A stretch of DNA of 64,000 nucleotides, from assembly GCF_034258515.1 (NCBI RefSeq), contig NZ_CP139438.1, positions 4,154,001 to 4,218,000 on the forward strand, in the 5' to 3' direction. The notes under the pieces were generated by a model. That model searched no databases, was not told the origin of the DNA, and saw nothing but the letters and a program-made list of their open reading frames with translations. The DNA comes from Pseudarthrobacter oxydans (GTDB lineage Bacteria; Actinomycetota; Actinomycetes; Actinomycetales; Micrococcaceae). The position numbers and the translations under genes are program-made. This document shows, piece by piece, positions 16,932 to 26,780 of this stretch (its first letter is position 1; each line of letters opens with the position of its first letter).

Positions 16932-18410
16932 CTACCGCGTCTTGTCCTCTGCTTCGGCGAGGGCCGGCTCCCCGCCCGTGCCGCCGTCGTCGTCCTTTCG
17001 GGAGGCGCCCGCCTTCACCGCCGGCATTGCCAGCACGGCCGCCACGGTGAGGATGCCGCCCACCAGCGCGGCCAGGAACACGGCGCCGGACGCAGCCACG
17101 ACGGCGGGTGCCGCGCCTTCGCCGGCCGTGGTGGCGTAGACCGCGTTGGCCACCGCGCCGAAGACCGCCACACCCAGCGCGCTCCCAATGGACCGCGCGA
17201 ACATGTTGCTGCTGGTGACCACGCCGCGCTCATTCCACTCAACACTGGACTGGGCAGCAATCAGGGTGGGAGTGGCAACCAGCCCCAGGCCGAGCCCCAC
17301 CACGAAACAGCTGGCGGCCACCAGTGCCACGTTGGGGGTGGCGGCCGTGAGGGCCAGGACCAGAAGTCCCGCCACGGTAACGGAGATCCCGATCAAGGCC
17401 GTGGCCTTGAACCCGATCCGCAGGTAGAACCGGCCCGCCTGCGAGGCACTGAGGGGCCAGCCAAGGGTCAGGGCCGCGAGCGCCAGGCCGGCCATAAAGG
17501 GCGAAGTGTCCAGCGCCCCCTCCAGGAACGTGGGCACATAGGAGGTCAGCCCGATCATCACCGCCCCGACGCCGAAGGACACCAGCGTGGTGGTGCCCAA
17601 CAGCCGGCGCGAAACCACCCAGGACGGCAGGACCGGCTCCGCAGCCCGCCGTTCCACCATCAGGAACACCGCCAGCAGCACGGCGCCCACAACAAAGATG
17701 CCGATGCTGATCGGGGAATTCCACGCCCAGCCCTGGCCGCCCTGGAGGGCACCAAGGATCAGCAGGCCCAGTGACACCGCCAGCAGGGCAGCCCCGGCGT
17801 AGTCCACCCGGTGCTTGGCGCGTTCAACATTTTCGTGCAGGGTCCTGAACAGCATCCACCCGGCAAGGAGGCACAGCGGAATGTTGACCAGGAAGATCCC
17901 GCGCCAGATTCCCAGCGAGGAGAAGATGCCGCCGAGGCTCGGGCCCACCACCGAGGAGACAGCCCAGACGCTGGCCAGGTAGCCCTGGACCTTTGCCCGC
18001 TCCTCGAGCGAGTAGATGTCCCCGGCGATGGTGATGGAAACCGGCAGGACGGCCCCCGCACCGAGGCCCTGCAGGGCGCGGAACGCGATCAGTGCGGGCA
18101 TGCTCCAGGCGATGCCGCAGAGGACGGACCCGAGCAGGAACAGCCCGATGCCCGCCAGGATGATGGGCTTCCGGCCAAGCATGTCGGACAGTTTGCCGTA
18201 GATGGGCACCGAGACGGCCTGGGCCAGCAGGTACGCGGAAAACAGCCAGGGGAAGGACTCGAAACCGCCCACATCCCGGACGATCGACGGGACGGCGGTG
18301 GCCACGATCGTGGAATCGATGGCCACCAGGCCGGTGGACAGCATCAGGGCAATGAGGATGGGGCCCCGTTCGGAGCGGAACCCCACCCCTTGGGCGCGCG
18401 CGGTCTTCAT
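16932..18410 (-). CDS. MFS multidrug exporter, DHA2 (EmrB/QacA) type
   Basis: 492 residues with about 14 transmembrane helices. Helix 1 carries LIALMLSTGLVAIDSTIVATAVPSI, the DHA2 signature with the Asp-Ser-Thr-Ile-Val motif; the loop 2-3 motif is GKLSDMLGRKPIIL; and motif C appears in WAVSSVVGPSLGGIFSS. The C-terminus is a charged tail. It probably exports drugs or lipophilic cations with protons. No regulator is adjacent: the upstream gene is the GH15 fusion on the same strand, 66 bases away, and the two could be cotranscribed. Confidence 0.88.
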   Translation of the reverse strand: MKTARAQGVGFRSERGPILIALMLSTGLVAIDSTIVATAVPSIVRDVGGFESFPWLFSAYLLAQAVSVPIYGKLSDMLGRKPIILAGIGLFLLGSVLCGIAWSMPALIAFRALQGLGAGAVLPVSITIAGDIYSLEERAKVQGYLASVWAVSSVVGPSLGGIFSSLGIWRGIFLVNIPLCLLAGWMLFRTLHENVERAKHRVDYAGAALLAVSLGLLILGALQGGQGWAWNSPISIGIFVVGAVLLAVFLMVERRAAEPVLPSWVVSRRLLGTTTLVSFGVGAVMIGLTSYVPTFLEGALDTSPFMAGLALAALTLGWPLSASQAGRFYLRIGFKATALIGISVTVAGLLVLALTAATPNVALVAASCFVVGLGLGLVATPTLIAAQSSVEWNERGVVTSSNMFARSIGSALGVAVFGAVANAVYATTAGEGAAPAVVAASGAVFLAALVGGILTVAAVLAMPAVKAGASRKDDDGGTGGEPALAEAEDKTR

Positions 18411-18475
18411 GAGTCTCGTTTCAGTCTTTTTGGGTCCCTGCTACCTCCACTCTAGGTACCCGCGGCCGACCCCGA

Positions 18476-21106
18476 CTATCGCCTGCCCTGGTGTGCGTCC
18501 AGGAGCCGCGCGCAGCGGATGAAGCCCAGGTGCGAGTACGCCTGCGGATGGTTCCCCAGGTGTGTCTCCGTGCCGGGGTCGTACTCCTCCGGCAGCAGCC
18601 CGGTGGGACCGAAGAGGTTCACCAGCTGGTCGAACAGGTCCCAGGCCTCATCGATGCGGCCCACGGCCACATACGCTTCGATCAGCCAGGTGGTGCAGAT
18701 GTGGAACCCGCCCTCCAGGCCCGGCAGGCCGTCGTCGTACCTGTACCGGAAAACGGTGGGACCCACGCGCAGTTCCCGCTCCACCGCGGTGACGGTGTCC
18801 AGGAAGCGCTGGTCCGAAACGTCCATCAGGCCGGAGAGGCCGATGTGCAGGACGGCGGCGTCGAGGTCCGGGCTGTCGTAGGCAACGGTGTAGGACCTCG
18901 CCGACTCGTCCCAGCCCTCGCGCAGCACCTCCTCGCGGATGGTGCCTGCCATGGGTGCCCAGGCCGGGTCCGGCTCCCGGCCGTGGCGGGCAGCCGTCCG
19001 CAGCGCCCGGTCCAGCGTCACCCAGCACATCACCTTGGAATAGACGTGGTGGCGCGCTGCGCGCCGGGCCTCCCAGATGCCGTGGTCCGGCTCGTGCCAG
19101 CGGGCCAGGACGGCCGAGGCCATCTGGACCATCAGCTCCCAATGGTCGTCGGCCAGCGCGCCCTCCCGCTCACTCAGGGCATGGATCAGTTCGGCAACCG
19201 GGCCAAAAACGTCCAACTGGACCTGGTGGTCCGCGGCGTTGCCGATCCTGACCGGACGGGAGCCCGCGTACCCCGGGAGGCTGTCGACGACGGCCTCCGT
19301 GGAAAGCGGCGCGCCGGTCACCGAGTACAGGGGGTGCAGCCACTCGGGGCCGGGCGCATGTTCGAGGATCCGCCCCAGCCATGCCAGGAAGCCGGCGGCC
19401 TCCGCCGTGGAGCCGAGGTCCACCAGCGCGTTGACCGTCATGGACCCGTCCCGCAGCCAGCAGTACCGGTAGTCCCAGTTCCTTGTGCCGCCGATTCCCT
19501 CCGGCAGCGACGTAGTGGGGGCCGCGAGGACGGCGCCGGTGGGCTCATGGACCAGGGCGCGGAGAACCAGGGCTGACCGCCGCACCAGGGAGGGTTTGAC
19601 GGAGGGCAGGGCAAGTTTCTGCACCCACTGGCGGGCATGCAGGGCCACCCCGGCCCGCCGCTCCGTCTCCCCGCCGGGGTCCGCAGGCTGCGGTTCGGTA
19701 TCGCCGCAGCGCAGGTTGAGCACCACCGGACCGTCCTGCAGGTTCACCGCCGCCGTGGCCGTGGCGTGGCGCCCGTCTGAGGTGATGCTGAAGGTGGCGC
19801 CCGGCGCGAACAGGATGATGGGCTCCGAGGTCCCCACCACGTGCAGTTCCCCGCCGCGGGCCTCCATGCTGAACGGGGCGTTGGCGTAGTCCGGCCGGGG
19901 AGCAAAAGTAATCCGGGCGGCACCATGGCCGGTCAGCACCCGGACCAAACTGGTGATGCCCTCGGGCGCGGGCTCAAGGTAGTCCGTGACCGTGACGTCC
20001 GCCCACCGGGTCTCAACAATCATGGTGCTGTCCACGTACCGCTGTCCCAGCACCTGGGAGGCCTTGACCGGCTCCACGGAAAAGTGGCCGGCCGCGTCTC
20101 CGCCCAGGATGTGGGCGAAAAGTGATCCGGAATCCGGCAGCGGATGGCTCATCCAGCAGATCTTCGCGTCCGGCGTCAGCAGTGCGGTGGAGGATCCGTT
20201 GCCGATCATCGTGTGCCGTTCAAGGCCCACCGCGTCCTCGCCGAACAGCCAGGCCCGCCGCAGCTCGAAGAGGAGGGCCAGGACCCGGGCGAAGGCTTCG
20301 GGGTCGCGGACGCGGTGCGCCGCGGCGGTCTCCCCCGGCCCGACCTTGAGTCCGAGGTCCGGCCCGCGCAGGGTGGCGATGGCCAGTTCGTCACTGTGGG
20401 CGTCCCCGGCGAACATCGCGGCGCTGGCTCCGAGCCGGGACCGGAGGGTTTCCAGCGCCTCGGCCTTGGACGGTTCCACAACGGACAGGTCCAGCACGGA
20501 ACCGTCCACAATGAAGAACAGCCCATGGGCGCGGGCAATCTCCCGGGCGGTTTCCGTCACGGATTCCACCACGTCCGGCGGCGCCGGGCGGGTGTGGACG
20601 GAAACGGCCACCGGTTTGCGTTCAATCCAGATGCCCTCCTGGAACCCCACGGCTTCATTGAGCGCCGCGTTGACCTTCTGCAGGACTGATTCGGTGGCCA
20701 GGGTCTGCGCGTGCGCGAAGCCCATATCCGACTCTGCGCCATGCGAACCGATCAGGTGCACCTCAACGGGCAGCCGCGACACCGCCGCAAGGTCGCGGAG
20801 CGAGCGTCCCGAAATGATGGCGGCGTGGGTATTGGGTAGGGCAGCCAGGGCGCGCAGGGCTATCGCCGCATTGCCCAGGGGCAGGATCTCGGTGGAGATG
20901 CCTTCGGCGTCGCACAGGGTCCCGCCGTAGTTGCAGGCCACCAGCAATCCCGGAACCCGTGCCAGCACTTTCAGTTCGGCCAGCAGCGCAGGCGTCAGGC
21001 CGTTGTCCGCCGCATCCGACTGGATGAAGGCGCGGAGCATGTCCAGCGGAAGGGACCGGGTGAGCAGTGCGGAATCCGCCACGCTTTGGTTCAACGGCGT
21101 AGGCAT
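18476..21106 (-). CDS. trehalose-phosphatase-like HAD domain fused to GH15 glycoside hydrolase
   Basis: 876 residues from ATG with AGGGG upstream. Residues about 40-260 align by pattern with the OtsB HAD phosphatase: ISGRSLRDLAAV, HLIGSHGAE, VHTRPAPPDV and the Lys region SKAEAL. The HAD signature is degenerate: where the family has DxDGTL, this protein has NYGGTL (confirmed in the DNA near 20910-20945), so both catalytic aspartates are gone, and GDDxTDE is GDAHSDE. Residues about 300-870 form a GH15 domain with IGNGSSTALLTPD, NWDYRYCWLRDGS, GYAGSRPVRIGNAA, EARRAARHHVYSKVMCW and LPEEYDP, resembling mycobacterial trehalase and glucan glucohydrolases. The second half is likely active; the first is probably a non-catalytic sugar-phosphate sensor or scaffold. 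Confidence 0.85.
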   Translation of the reverse strand: MPTPLNQSVADSALLTRSLPLDMLRAFIQSDAADNGLTPALLAELKVLARVPGLLVACNYGGTLCDAEGISTEILPLGNAAIALRALAALPNTHAAIISGRSLRDLAAVSRLPVEVHLIGSHGAESDMGFAHAQTLATESVLQKVNAALNEAVGFQEGIWIERKPVAVSVHTRPAPPDVVESVTETAREIARAHGLFFIVDGSVLDLSVVEPSKAEALETLRSRLGASAAMFAGDAHSDELAIATLRGPDLGLKVGPGETAAAHRVRDPEAFARVLALLFELRRAWLFGEDAVGLERHTMIGNGSSTALLTPDAKICWMSHPLPDSGSLFAHILGGDAAGHFSVEPVKASQVLGQRYVDSTMIVETRWADVTVTDYLEPAPEGITSLVRVLTGHGAARITFAPRPDYANAPFSMEARGGELHVVGTSEPIILFAPGATFSITSDGRHATATAAVNLQDGPVVLNLRCGDTEPQPADPGGETERRAGVALHARQWVQKLALPSVKPSLVRRSALVLRALVHEPTGAVLAAPTTSLPEGIGGTRNWDYRYCWLRDGSMTVNALVDLGSTAEAAGFLAWLGRILEHAPGPEWLHPLYSVTGAPLSTEAVVDSLPGYAGSRPVRIGNAADHQVQLDVFGPVAELIHALSEREGALADDHWELMVQMASAVLARWHEPDHGIWEARRAARHHVYSKVMCWVTLDRALRTAARHGREPDPAWAPMAGTIREEVLREGWDESARSYTVAYDSPDLDAAVLHIGLSGLMDVSDQRFLDTVTAVERELRVGPTVFRYRYDDGLPGLEGGFHICTTWLIEAYVAVGRIDEAWDLFDQLVNLFGPTGLLPEEYDPGTETHLGNHPQAYSHLGFIRCARLLDAHQGRR

Positions 21107-21426
21107 GCAGGTACCCCTTTGAGGCCGGACCAGGCCGGGACTACAGCCGCTGGATCGCCTGCGGACTACCGGTTGGTGCCCCTCCCGGGAATCCCAGTAA
21201 TTCCCGAGGGGGCAGTTCCCATGCTCAGCCCCGGCCGTTTCCCCCGAAAGTCCCCTTTATTGCGTATGTGTAAAAGTCCGACGGACAGCGCCGTTGTCAT
21301 GGAGAGCCGGCGTCACGCAGGGCAGCTTTCTGGACCACGACGCCGGCGCCTGCCGCCCGGAACCGGGGAACCCGCCGTCGTGCATTCCCAAAAGGGTGCT
21401 GGGCGTGACGCGCAGGACCCCGCCAG
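21107..21426. other. intergenic region without gene (320 bp)
   Basis: No coding frame with a credible start or codon pattern is seen. It must hold the promoter of the minus-strand GH15 fusion; an AT-richer stretch at about 21255-21275 is the most likely place. CACGACG at 21336-21342 with its complement at 21376-21382 may form a weak hairpin downstream of the monooxygenase gene. Confidence 0.5.
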
Positions 21427-22416
21427 CTACACCCGGACCAGCCCGGCAGCCTCTGCCAGGAGTTCCACGGAGCGCAGCCGCGCCTCGGTCCCGGTGCTCT
21501 GGTGGGCCACAATGAGTTCGTCGGCGTCGGCGTGCCGCCCGAAACCGTCCAGGTAATCAAGGACTACGTCGGGCGTTCCCACCGCGGAGTACGTCATCAT
21601 CTGGCTCACGTGCTGGCCCTGCGGGGAGTCGAGGATCATGTCCGCTTCGTCGTCGGTGAACTCGCGGCCGCCGCCGAAGAACAGGGACACGCGGGCGCGC
21701 TTGGTGGCCTGCAGCATGGCCTGCGCTTCCGAGGCGGAATCCGCCGCGATGACGTTGACGCCGGCAATGACGTGCGGGGCATCCAGCTGCGCGGAGGGCT
21801 TGAACTCGCGCCGGTACAGGGCCACGGCATCCTGCAGGGCGTTCGGCGCAAAGTGGGAGGCAAACGCGTACGGCAGTCCCAGCTGGGCGGCGAGGCGCGC
21901 GCCGAACAGGGAGGATCCCAGGATGTACAGCGGGACGTTGGTGCCCTTGCCTGGCGTGGCTTCAACGCCCTGGATGCGGGTGGGACCGGTGAGGTAGCCC
22001 TGGAGTTCCAGCACGTCCTGCGGGAAGCTGTCCGCGGACATGGGATCCCGCCGCAGCGCGCGCATGGTGTTCTGGTCACTTCCGGGCGCGCGGCCCAGGC
22101 CGAGGTCGATGCGGCCCGGGTGCAGGGTCTCCAGGGTTCCGAACTGTTCCGCGATGGTCAGCGGCGAGTGGTTGGGCAGCATGACGCCGCCGGCACCCAG
22201 CCGGATGCTTTCGGTGTGGGCGGCCACATGGGCAATCAGCACGCTCGTGGCGGAGGACGCGATGGAGGACATGTTGTGGTGCTCGGCGTACCAGACCCGC
22301 CGGTACCCGAGCTTCTCCGCGCTCTGCGCCATGGCCACGCTGCCCGCGAAGCTCTCCGCCGCCGTCTGGCCCTTGCCGATGGTTGCCAGGTCAAGGATGG
22401 AGAGGGGGAGAGTCAC
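21427..22416 (-). CDS. LLM-class flavin-dependent oxidoreductase (luciferase-like)
   Basis: 329 residues. The bacterial luciferase-like barrel is seen in [69 protein letters not shown] and [20 protein letters not shown]. The GRAPGSD motif is characteristic of the group-1 subfamily with unknown physiological substrate. It uses reduced FMN or F420-like cofactor supplied in trans. It is divergent from an aldo/keto reductase gene, 142 bases between starts. Confidence 0.88.
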   Translation of the reverse strand: MTLPLSILDLATIGKGQTAAESFAGSVAMAQSAEKLGYRRVWYAEHHNMSSIASSATSVLIAHVAAHTESIRLGAGGVMLPNHSPLTIAEQFGTLETLHPGRIDLGLGRAPGSDQNTMRALRRDPMSADSFPQDVLELQGYLTGPTRIQGVEATPGKGTNVPLYILGSSLFGARLAAQLGLPYAFASHFAPNALQDAVALYRREFKPSAQLDAPHVIAGVNVIAADSASEAQAMLQATKRARVSLFFGGGREFTDDEADMILDSPQGQHVSQMMTYSAVGTPDVVLDYLDGFGRHADADELIVAHQSTGTEARLRSVELLAEAAGLVRV

Positions 22417-22558
22417 GGTAGGTGCCGGCCTTTCGGGAACGTTTCGCAGGGATGTGCCCGCCGGGTCGCGGCGGGCACGATAGGCATAACGACGGCGGCG
22501 CCCGGCTTATTTCTGGAACCTGCGGAATACTCAGCAAACTTATGACGTTGCCGCCCCT

Positions 22559-23431
22559 ATGAGCCTAGAGACAACGAACCAGTTGGAACTGTCCGAAACG
22601 ATCGATTTGAAGGATCTGGGAACCGTGAACCGGCTCGGCTTCGGTGCCATGCGCATCGTGGGTGACGGCGTCTGGGGTGAGCCCGCGGACCGCCGGGCGG
22701 CGGTGGCGGTGGTGCGCCGCGCCGTCGAACTCGGCGTTGACTTCATCGATACCGCAGATTCCTACGGCCCCAACATCAGCGAGGAAATCCTCGCCGAGGC
22801 ACTGTACCCGTACAAGGACGGGCTGAAGATCGCCACGAAGGTGGGCTTCACCCGCACCGGGCCAGGCAAGTGGATCCCCGTGGGCCGCCCGGAGTACCTC
22901 CGCCAGCAAGCAGAACTGAGCCTGCGGAAGCTGAAGGTGGACACCCTGGACCTGCTCCAGCTGCACCGGATCGACCCCAAGGTGGACGCCGAGGAGCAGT
23001 TCGGCGTGCTGCGCGAGCTCCAGGACGAGGGCAAGGTCCGGGCGCTGGGCCTCTCGCAGGTGAGCGTGGAGGAGCTCGAGGCGGCCGGGAAGCACTTCAC
23101 CGTTTCCACGGTCCAGAACCGGTACAACCTGACGGACCGGAGCTCCGAGGACGTCCTGCGCTACTCGGAGGAGAACGGCATCGGCTTCATCCCGTGGGCT
23201 CCCATTTCCGCGGGTGAGCTGGCGCAGCCGGGAGGGCCGCTGGACGAGGCCGCCAGGCGTTTGGGTGCCACCACTTCCCAGGTTGCACTGGCCTGGCTGC
23301 TGCGCCGCTCTCCCGTGATGATGCCGATCCCCGGCACCGGGTCAGTGCAGCACCTGGAGGAAAACATGGCCGCGGCCGGCGTCACCCTGGACGAGGAAAC
23401 CTACGCTGAACTTGAAGCAGCAGGCGAGTAG
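22559..23431 (+). CDS. aldo/keto reductase
   Basis: 290 residues. The TIM-barrel reductase motifs are present: [20 protein letters not shown] with the catalytic Asp and Tyr, [10 protein letters not shown] with the Lys, and LLQLHRIDP with the His. The C-terminal NADPH loop is [18 protein letters not shown]. No ribosome binding site precedes the ATG; a leaderless mRNA is possible. It reduces aldehydes or ketones; the substrate is unknown. The DJ-1/PfpI gene begins 24 bases downstream and is probably cotranscribed, which suggests a role in carbonyl stress. Confidence 0.9.
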   Translation: MSLETTNQLELSETIDLKDLGTVNRLGFGAMRIVGDGVWGEPADRRAAVAVVRRAVELGVDFIDTADSYGPNISEEILAEALYPYKDGLKIATKVGFTRTGPGKWIPVGRPEYLRQQAELSLRKLKVDTLDLLQLHRIDPKVDAEEQFGVLRELQDEGKVRALGLSQVSVEELEAAGKHFTVSTVQNRYNLTDRSSEDVLRYSEENGIGFIPWAPISAGELAQPGGPLDEAARRLGATTSQVALAWLLRRSPVMMPIPGTGSVQHLEENMAAAGVTLDEETYAELEAAGE

Positions 23432-23455
23432 AGAAGCACAGACAGGAGCAGCACT

Positions 23456-24154
23456 ATGGCAAACATTCTGATGGTCGTATCGGCCGCCGATTCGCTCACC
23501 ATGAAGGACGGCAGCCAGCACCCCACCGGCTTCTGGGCGGAGGAACTGGTGGTGGCACACCAGACCCTGCTGGACGCCGGCCACACTGTCCACATCGCGA
23601 CCCCCGGGGGCGCGAAGCCCACCGTGGACCAGGTGAGCCTGGCTCCCGAGTCAGTAGGCGGCGAGGAACGGGCGCAAGGTTTCCGCGACTACCTCGACTC
23701 AATCGACGGCGAGCTCTCGCGCCCGCTGGTGCTGGCCGACGTCGACCCGTCCGGCTACGACGCCGTTGTGATGCCCGGCGGGCACGGGCCCATGGCCGAC
23801 CTGTACCAGGACGCCGCCCTCGGCAGGCTCCTGGCGGCGGCGGACAAGGACGGCAAGGTCATCGCTCCCTTCTGCCACGGTCCCGCAGGGCTGCTGAGTG
23901 CAACGGACGACGGCGGCGCTTTCGTTTTCGCGGGACGTCGCCTCACGGTGTTCAGCAACGAGGAGGAACTGGGCGGCGGCACCGGCGAGAACACGCCGTG
24001 GCTGGTGGAGGACGCCCTGAGGGACAAGGGTGCGGTGATCGAAAATGCTGCCGCCTGGACGTCAAATGTTGTGCGGGACGGCAACCTGATCACGGGCCAG
24101 AACCCGCAGTCCAGCGAGGACGTGGCCAAGGAAGTCATCAAGGCGCTGGGCTAG
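23456..24154 (+). CDS. DJ-1/PfpI-family protein (type 1 glutamine amidotransferase-like)
   Basis: 232 residues with AGGAG upstream. The nucleophile elbow is FCHGPAGLL (residue ~142 Cys) and the acidic partner lies in PGGHGPMADLYQD; the N-terminal MANILMVVSAADSLTMKDG and FWAEELVVAH match the Hsp31/HchA-like branch that acts as glyoxalase III or protein deglycase in other bacteria. Together with the aldo/keto reductase upstream, a role in detoxifying methylglyoxal is plausible but inferred. A hairpin terminator follows. Confidence 0.88.
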   Translation: MANILMVVSAADSLTMKDGSQHPTGFWAEELVVAHQTLLDAGHTVHIATPGGAKPTVDQVSLAPESVGGEERAQGFRDYLDSIDGELSRPLVLADVDPSGYDAVVMPGGHGPMADLYQDAALGRLLAAADKDGKVIAPFCHGPAGLLSATDDGGAFVFAGRRLTVFSNEEELGGGTGENTPWLVEDALRDKGAVIENAAAWTSNVVRDGNLITGQNPQSSEDVAKEVIKALG

Positions 24155-24175
24155 TCCCGCACTTCAGGCAGAGAA

Positions 24176-24201
24176 GGGGCCCGGTCTGGTGACCGGGCCC
24201 C
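24176..24201. terminator. GC-rich hairpin terminator
   Basis: GGGGCCCGGT pairs with ACCGGGCCCC around a 6-base loop. It lies between the DJ-1 gene and the convergent repeat-protein gene and can serve both. Confidence 0.8.
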
Positions 24202-24242
24202 CTCTGTGCGGCGCACGTCCTTGGGCGCCGCCGCCGTTGGCG

Positions 24243-26780
24243 CTACTTCAGCTTGAAGTTGGCGCTGATCGAGGTACCGTCCTTTGCTGTCATCGTGAGC
24301 TGGTAGCAGCTGCCGGGGCTTGCAGGCGTCTTCCAGTTGTAGATGAACTGGCCGGCGATGGCGTCATAGCGGACAACGGTGCTGCCGGCCGCCGCTGTCG
24401 TCTCGATAGCATCGGTCTGGGCGTTCGGTGCACAGACGATGGTTCCCATGGTGAACTTCATCAGGTTGGGGTCCGTGATCTCGGTTTCGCCCGCAAAAAC
24501 CTCGAACTTGGCCGGTACAGCGCTGCCGCCCTTGACCGTGTTCAAGACACCGCCCATGTCGATCGGCTGGTAGAAGCCCTTCATGGTCCAGGCCTTGACT
24601 TCGTAGGAGTGGGTAACGGTGGTGGTGTTGCCGGCGAGGTCCGTGGCCGTGGCCCTGAGGGTGTATTTCCCAACTCCCGTGCCGTAACCGGTAACCTCGC
24701 AGGTCCCAAGCACTCCGGACAGTGAATCGGAGGCCGAGCAGGTCGGCTGCGCGGGCGTCGACCCGTAGTAGCCGTCCGCGATGACCGAATCGAAGGTCAC
24801 CGTGGGGGCCGTCTTGTCGATCTTGAGCGTGGTGGAGGCCTCGCCTGCAGCACGGACGTTGCCGGCGAGGTCCTTGAACTCGGGGCTGTGGACAGTCACC
24901 GAATCCCCTTCGTCCGACGCCGTCACGCTCTTCGTCGCGTCAACCGGTCCGGACACGAGATCGGTGGCGCCGAAGGTGACCTCGACGTCCGTGTTGTACC
25001 AGCCGTCGTGGTTGGCTGCGGGGCTCGTGCCCACGTAGCGGACCATCGGCGCGGTCTGGTCAATCTTGAAGGACTGCGACGTAGTCCCGGCTGGCGTGAT
25101 GTTGCCTGCGTTGTCCACGAAAACCGGGCTGGGCACCTTGACTTCAGCTCCCTCCCCGCTGGAGTACACCGTCTGCGAGGACGTCAGCAGTCCCGACGTC
25201 GCATCCGTTGCCGTAAAGCGGGCCCCGACGTCGGTCACGTACCAGTTGTTCTCCCCCAGCGTGCCTGATGCGACCCCGTCGTAGCCAACGGACGGCGCCG
25301 TCTTGTCGATCTTGAATTGCTGGGAAGCGGCGCCGGCAGGTGTGGTGTTGCCGGCGTTGTCCGAGAATGCAGGACTCTGGACAGTCACGGCTTCGCCTTC
25401 CCCGGACGAGGTCACCGTCTGCGTTGCGCTGAGGGGCCCGGAGGTGAGGTCCGTTCCTTTGAAGCTGGCCTGGACATCGGAGGTGTACCAGCCGCCAAAG
25501 CCTGCGGTTCCGGTTGCAGCGTCATAGGTGACGCTGGGGGCTGTCTTGTCGATCTTGAACGACTGGGAAATGGTTCCGTCGGGCACGGTATTGCCCGCGT
25601 TGTCCGTGAACGCAGGGCTCAGGACCCTTACATCGGCACCCTCGCCGCTGGAGGACACCTCCTGGGAGGACGGGGCCAGTCCGGATGTGGCATCTGTTGC
25701 AATGAAGCGGGCCAGTACATCGGAGGTGTACCAGTTGTCGTTGCCGGCCTTTCCTGTCGCGTCGGCGTAGCTCACCGTCGGCGCCGTGCCGTCTTTCTTG
25801 ATGGGGACGGTGACTGTGCCGGCCGAGCCGCCGCTGCTGCTCGCGGAGCATGAGTAGTCAGCAGGCAGCTGGTCCAGCGCCACCGTCACGTCGTTGCAGC
25901 CGACCTTGTTCAGGGTGCTGGTCGAGTCGCCCTCGGTGACGGTCCACTTCAGCGTGACGGCGTTCCGGTACCACCCGTTCAAGCCGTCCGGCTGCGCCGC
26001 GTCGAGGGTATAGCTGATCCCGGGGGCCGTGCCGTCAACGATGTTGTACGTTACCGAACTCGCGGCGGTGAGCCCACCCTTGTCGGTGTAGCTGCAGGAC
26101 GCTGTCTGGGAGCCTATGCCGGTAGCAGCGTCGTCACCTGAGACGGCACTCAGGGTTGCCATGAAGGAACTGTTGCCGTCCTCGGCATCGGTGACGTTGC
26201 ACATCGCAGGGGGCACAAACCCCTTGGGGTAGGAGATGCCCAGCGTTACACCGGACACACTGAGGACCGGTGCTGTGTTTGACGGCGCGGGCGCGGTTAC
26301 GTTCACCACAAAAGTGGCCGGTAAGAGATTGAATGTGCCGCCCGTTGTGTTGCTGGTCTGGGTTGCGGAAATTGTGGAGGAGCCTGCGCCTACCGGGCTA
26401 ACAGTTAACTGCTTCGTGTCACCGCATGAGCCAAAAGTAACCGTGGACGGGGATACTGCAGCGACCGACGGATTGCTCGACGTGAACTGGAGGGTCACCG
26501 TGGTCGACCCGGTGAGGTTACATCCGGACTTCCCATCACCACCCGTGGGACCGACGACGAGGCTTGTCGTCCCGAGGATACCTCCAACGTTGAGTGCCAT
26601 GATCTCTGCCTCGGCGTCGACAACGTCGTCAAGAGTGTTACTGATCGTGTCCGCCCAGGCTATCCCGCCTCCAGCCAGCACCAGCCCCGCAGCCGCAACC
26701 GCCGCGGCCACCCGGGTGCCCGTCCGCCCCAGCAGGCTCCTATCCCCAGCAGCAGTCGTCCTACCTGGCGAATTCATCAT
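24243..26780 (-). CDS. large secreted repeat protein with PxKF-type C-terminal domain
   Basis: 845 residues from the ATG (MMNSPGRTTAAGDRS) with GGGAG six bases upstream. A signal peptide with a long hydrophobic core lies at about residues 20-45 (AAAVAAAGLVLAGGGIAWA). Residues about 45-320 hold one or two Ig-like domains. Five to six tandem repeats of about 80 residues follow, each opening with KIDKTAPSV, then a NWYTSDV block, ATDATSGL, SSGEGA and DNAGN. The C-terminal part contains VKGGSAVPAKF, the PxKF motif known from actinobacterial and other surface proteins, and ends SISANFKLK. There is no LPXTG anchor. It is probably a secreted or surface adhesin-like protein; the ligand is unknown. Confidence 0.8.
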   Translation of the reverse strand: MMNSPGRTTAAGDRSLLGRTGTRVAAAVAAAGLVLAGGGIAWADTISNTLDDVVDAEAEIMALNVGGILGTTSLVVGPTGGDGKSGCNLTGSTTVTLQFTSSNPSVAAVSPSTVTFGSCGDTKQLTVSPVGAGSSTISATQTSNTTGGTFNLLPATFVVNVTAPAPSNTAPVLSVSGVTLGISYPKGFVPPAMCNVTDAEDGNSSFMATLSAVSGDDAATGIGSQTASCSYTDKGGLTAASSVTYNIVDGTAPGISYTLDAAQPDGLNGWYRNAVTLKWTVTEGDSTSTLNKVGCNDVTVALDQLPADYSCSASSSGGSAGTVTVPIKKDGTAPTVSYADATGKAGNDNWYTSDVLARFIATDATSGLAPSSQEVSSSGEGADVRVLSPAFTDNAGNTVPDGTISQSFKIDKTAPSVTYDAATGTAGFGGWYTSDVQASFKGTDLTSGPLSATQTVTSSGEGEAVTVQSPAFSDNAGNTTPAGAASQQFKIDKTAPSVGYDGVASGTLGENNWYVTDVGARFTATDATSGLLTSSQTVYSSGEGAEVKVPSPVFVDNAGNITPAGTTSQSFKIDQTAPMVRYVGTSPAANHDGWYNTDVEVTFGATDLVSGPVDATKSVTASDEGDSVTVHSPEFKDLAGNVRAAGEASTTLKIDKTAPTVTFDSVIADGYYGSTPAQPTCSASDSLSGVLGTCEVTGYGTGVGKYTLRATATDLAGNTTTVTHSYEVKAWTMKGFYQPIDMGGVLNTVKGGSAVPAKFEVFAGETEITDPNLMKFTMGTIVCAPNAQTDAIETTAAAGSTVVRYDAIAGQFIYNWKTPASPGSCYQLTMTAKDGTSISANFKLK
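24590..25815 (-). repeat. protein-level tandem repeats of about 80 residues
   Basis: Five units of Ig-like or HYR-like type lie head to tail within the repeat-protein gene. Shared blocks are KIDKTAP, WYTSDV, TDATSG, SGEG and DNAGN. The DNA of the units has diverged, so recent expansion is unlikely; the last unit is the most divergent and has a cysteine pair in place of the SGEG block. Confidence 0.8.

Noticed and set aside
21336..21382. Terminator hairpin after the luciferase-like gene
   Set aside because: The stem is only 7 bp with a 33-base loop and no T run; noted only as a weak possibility.
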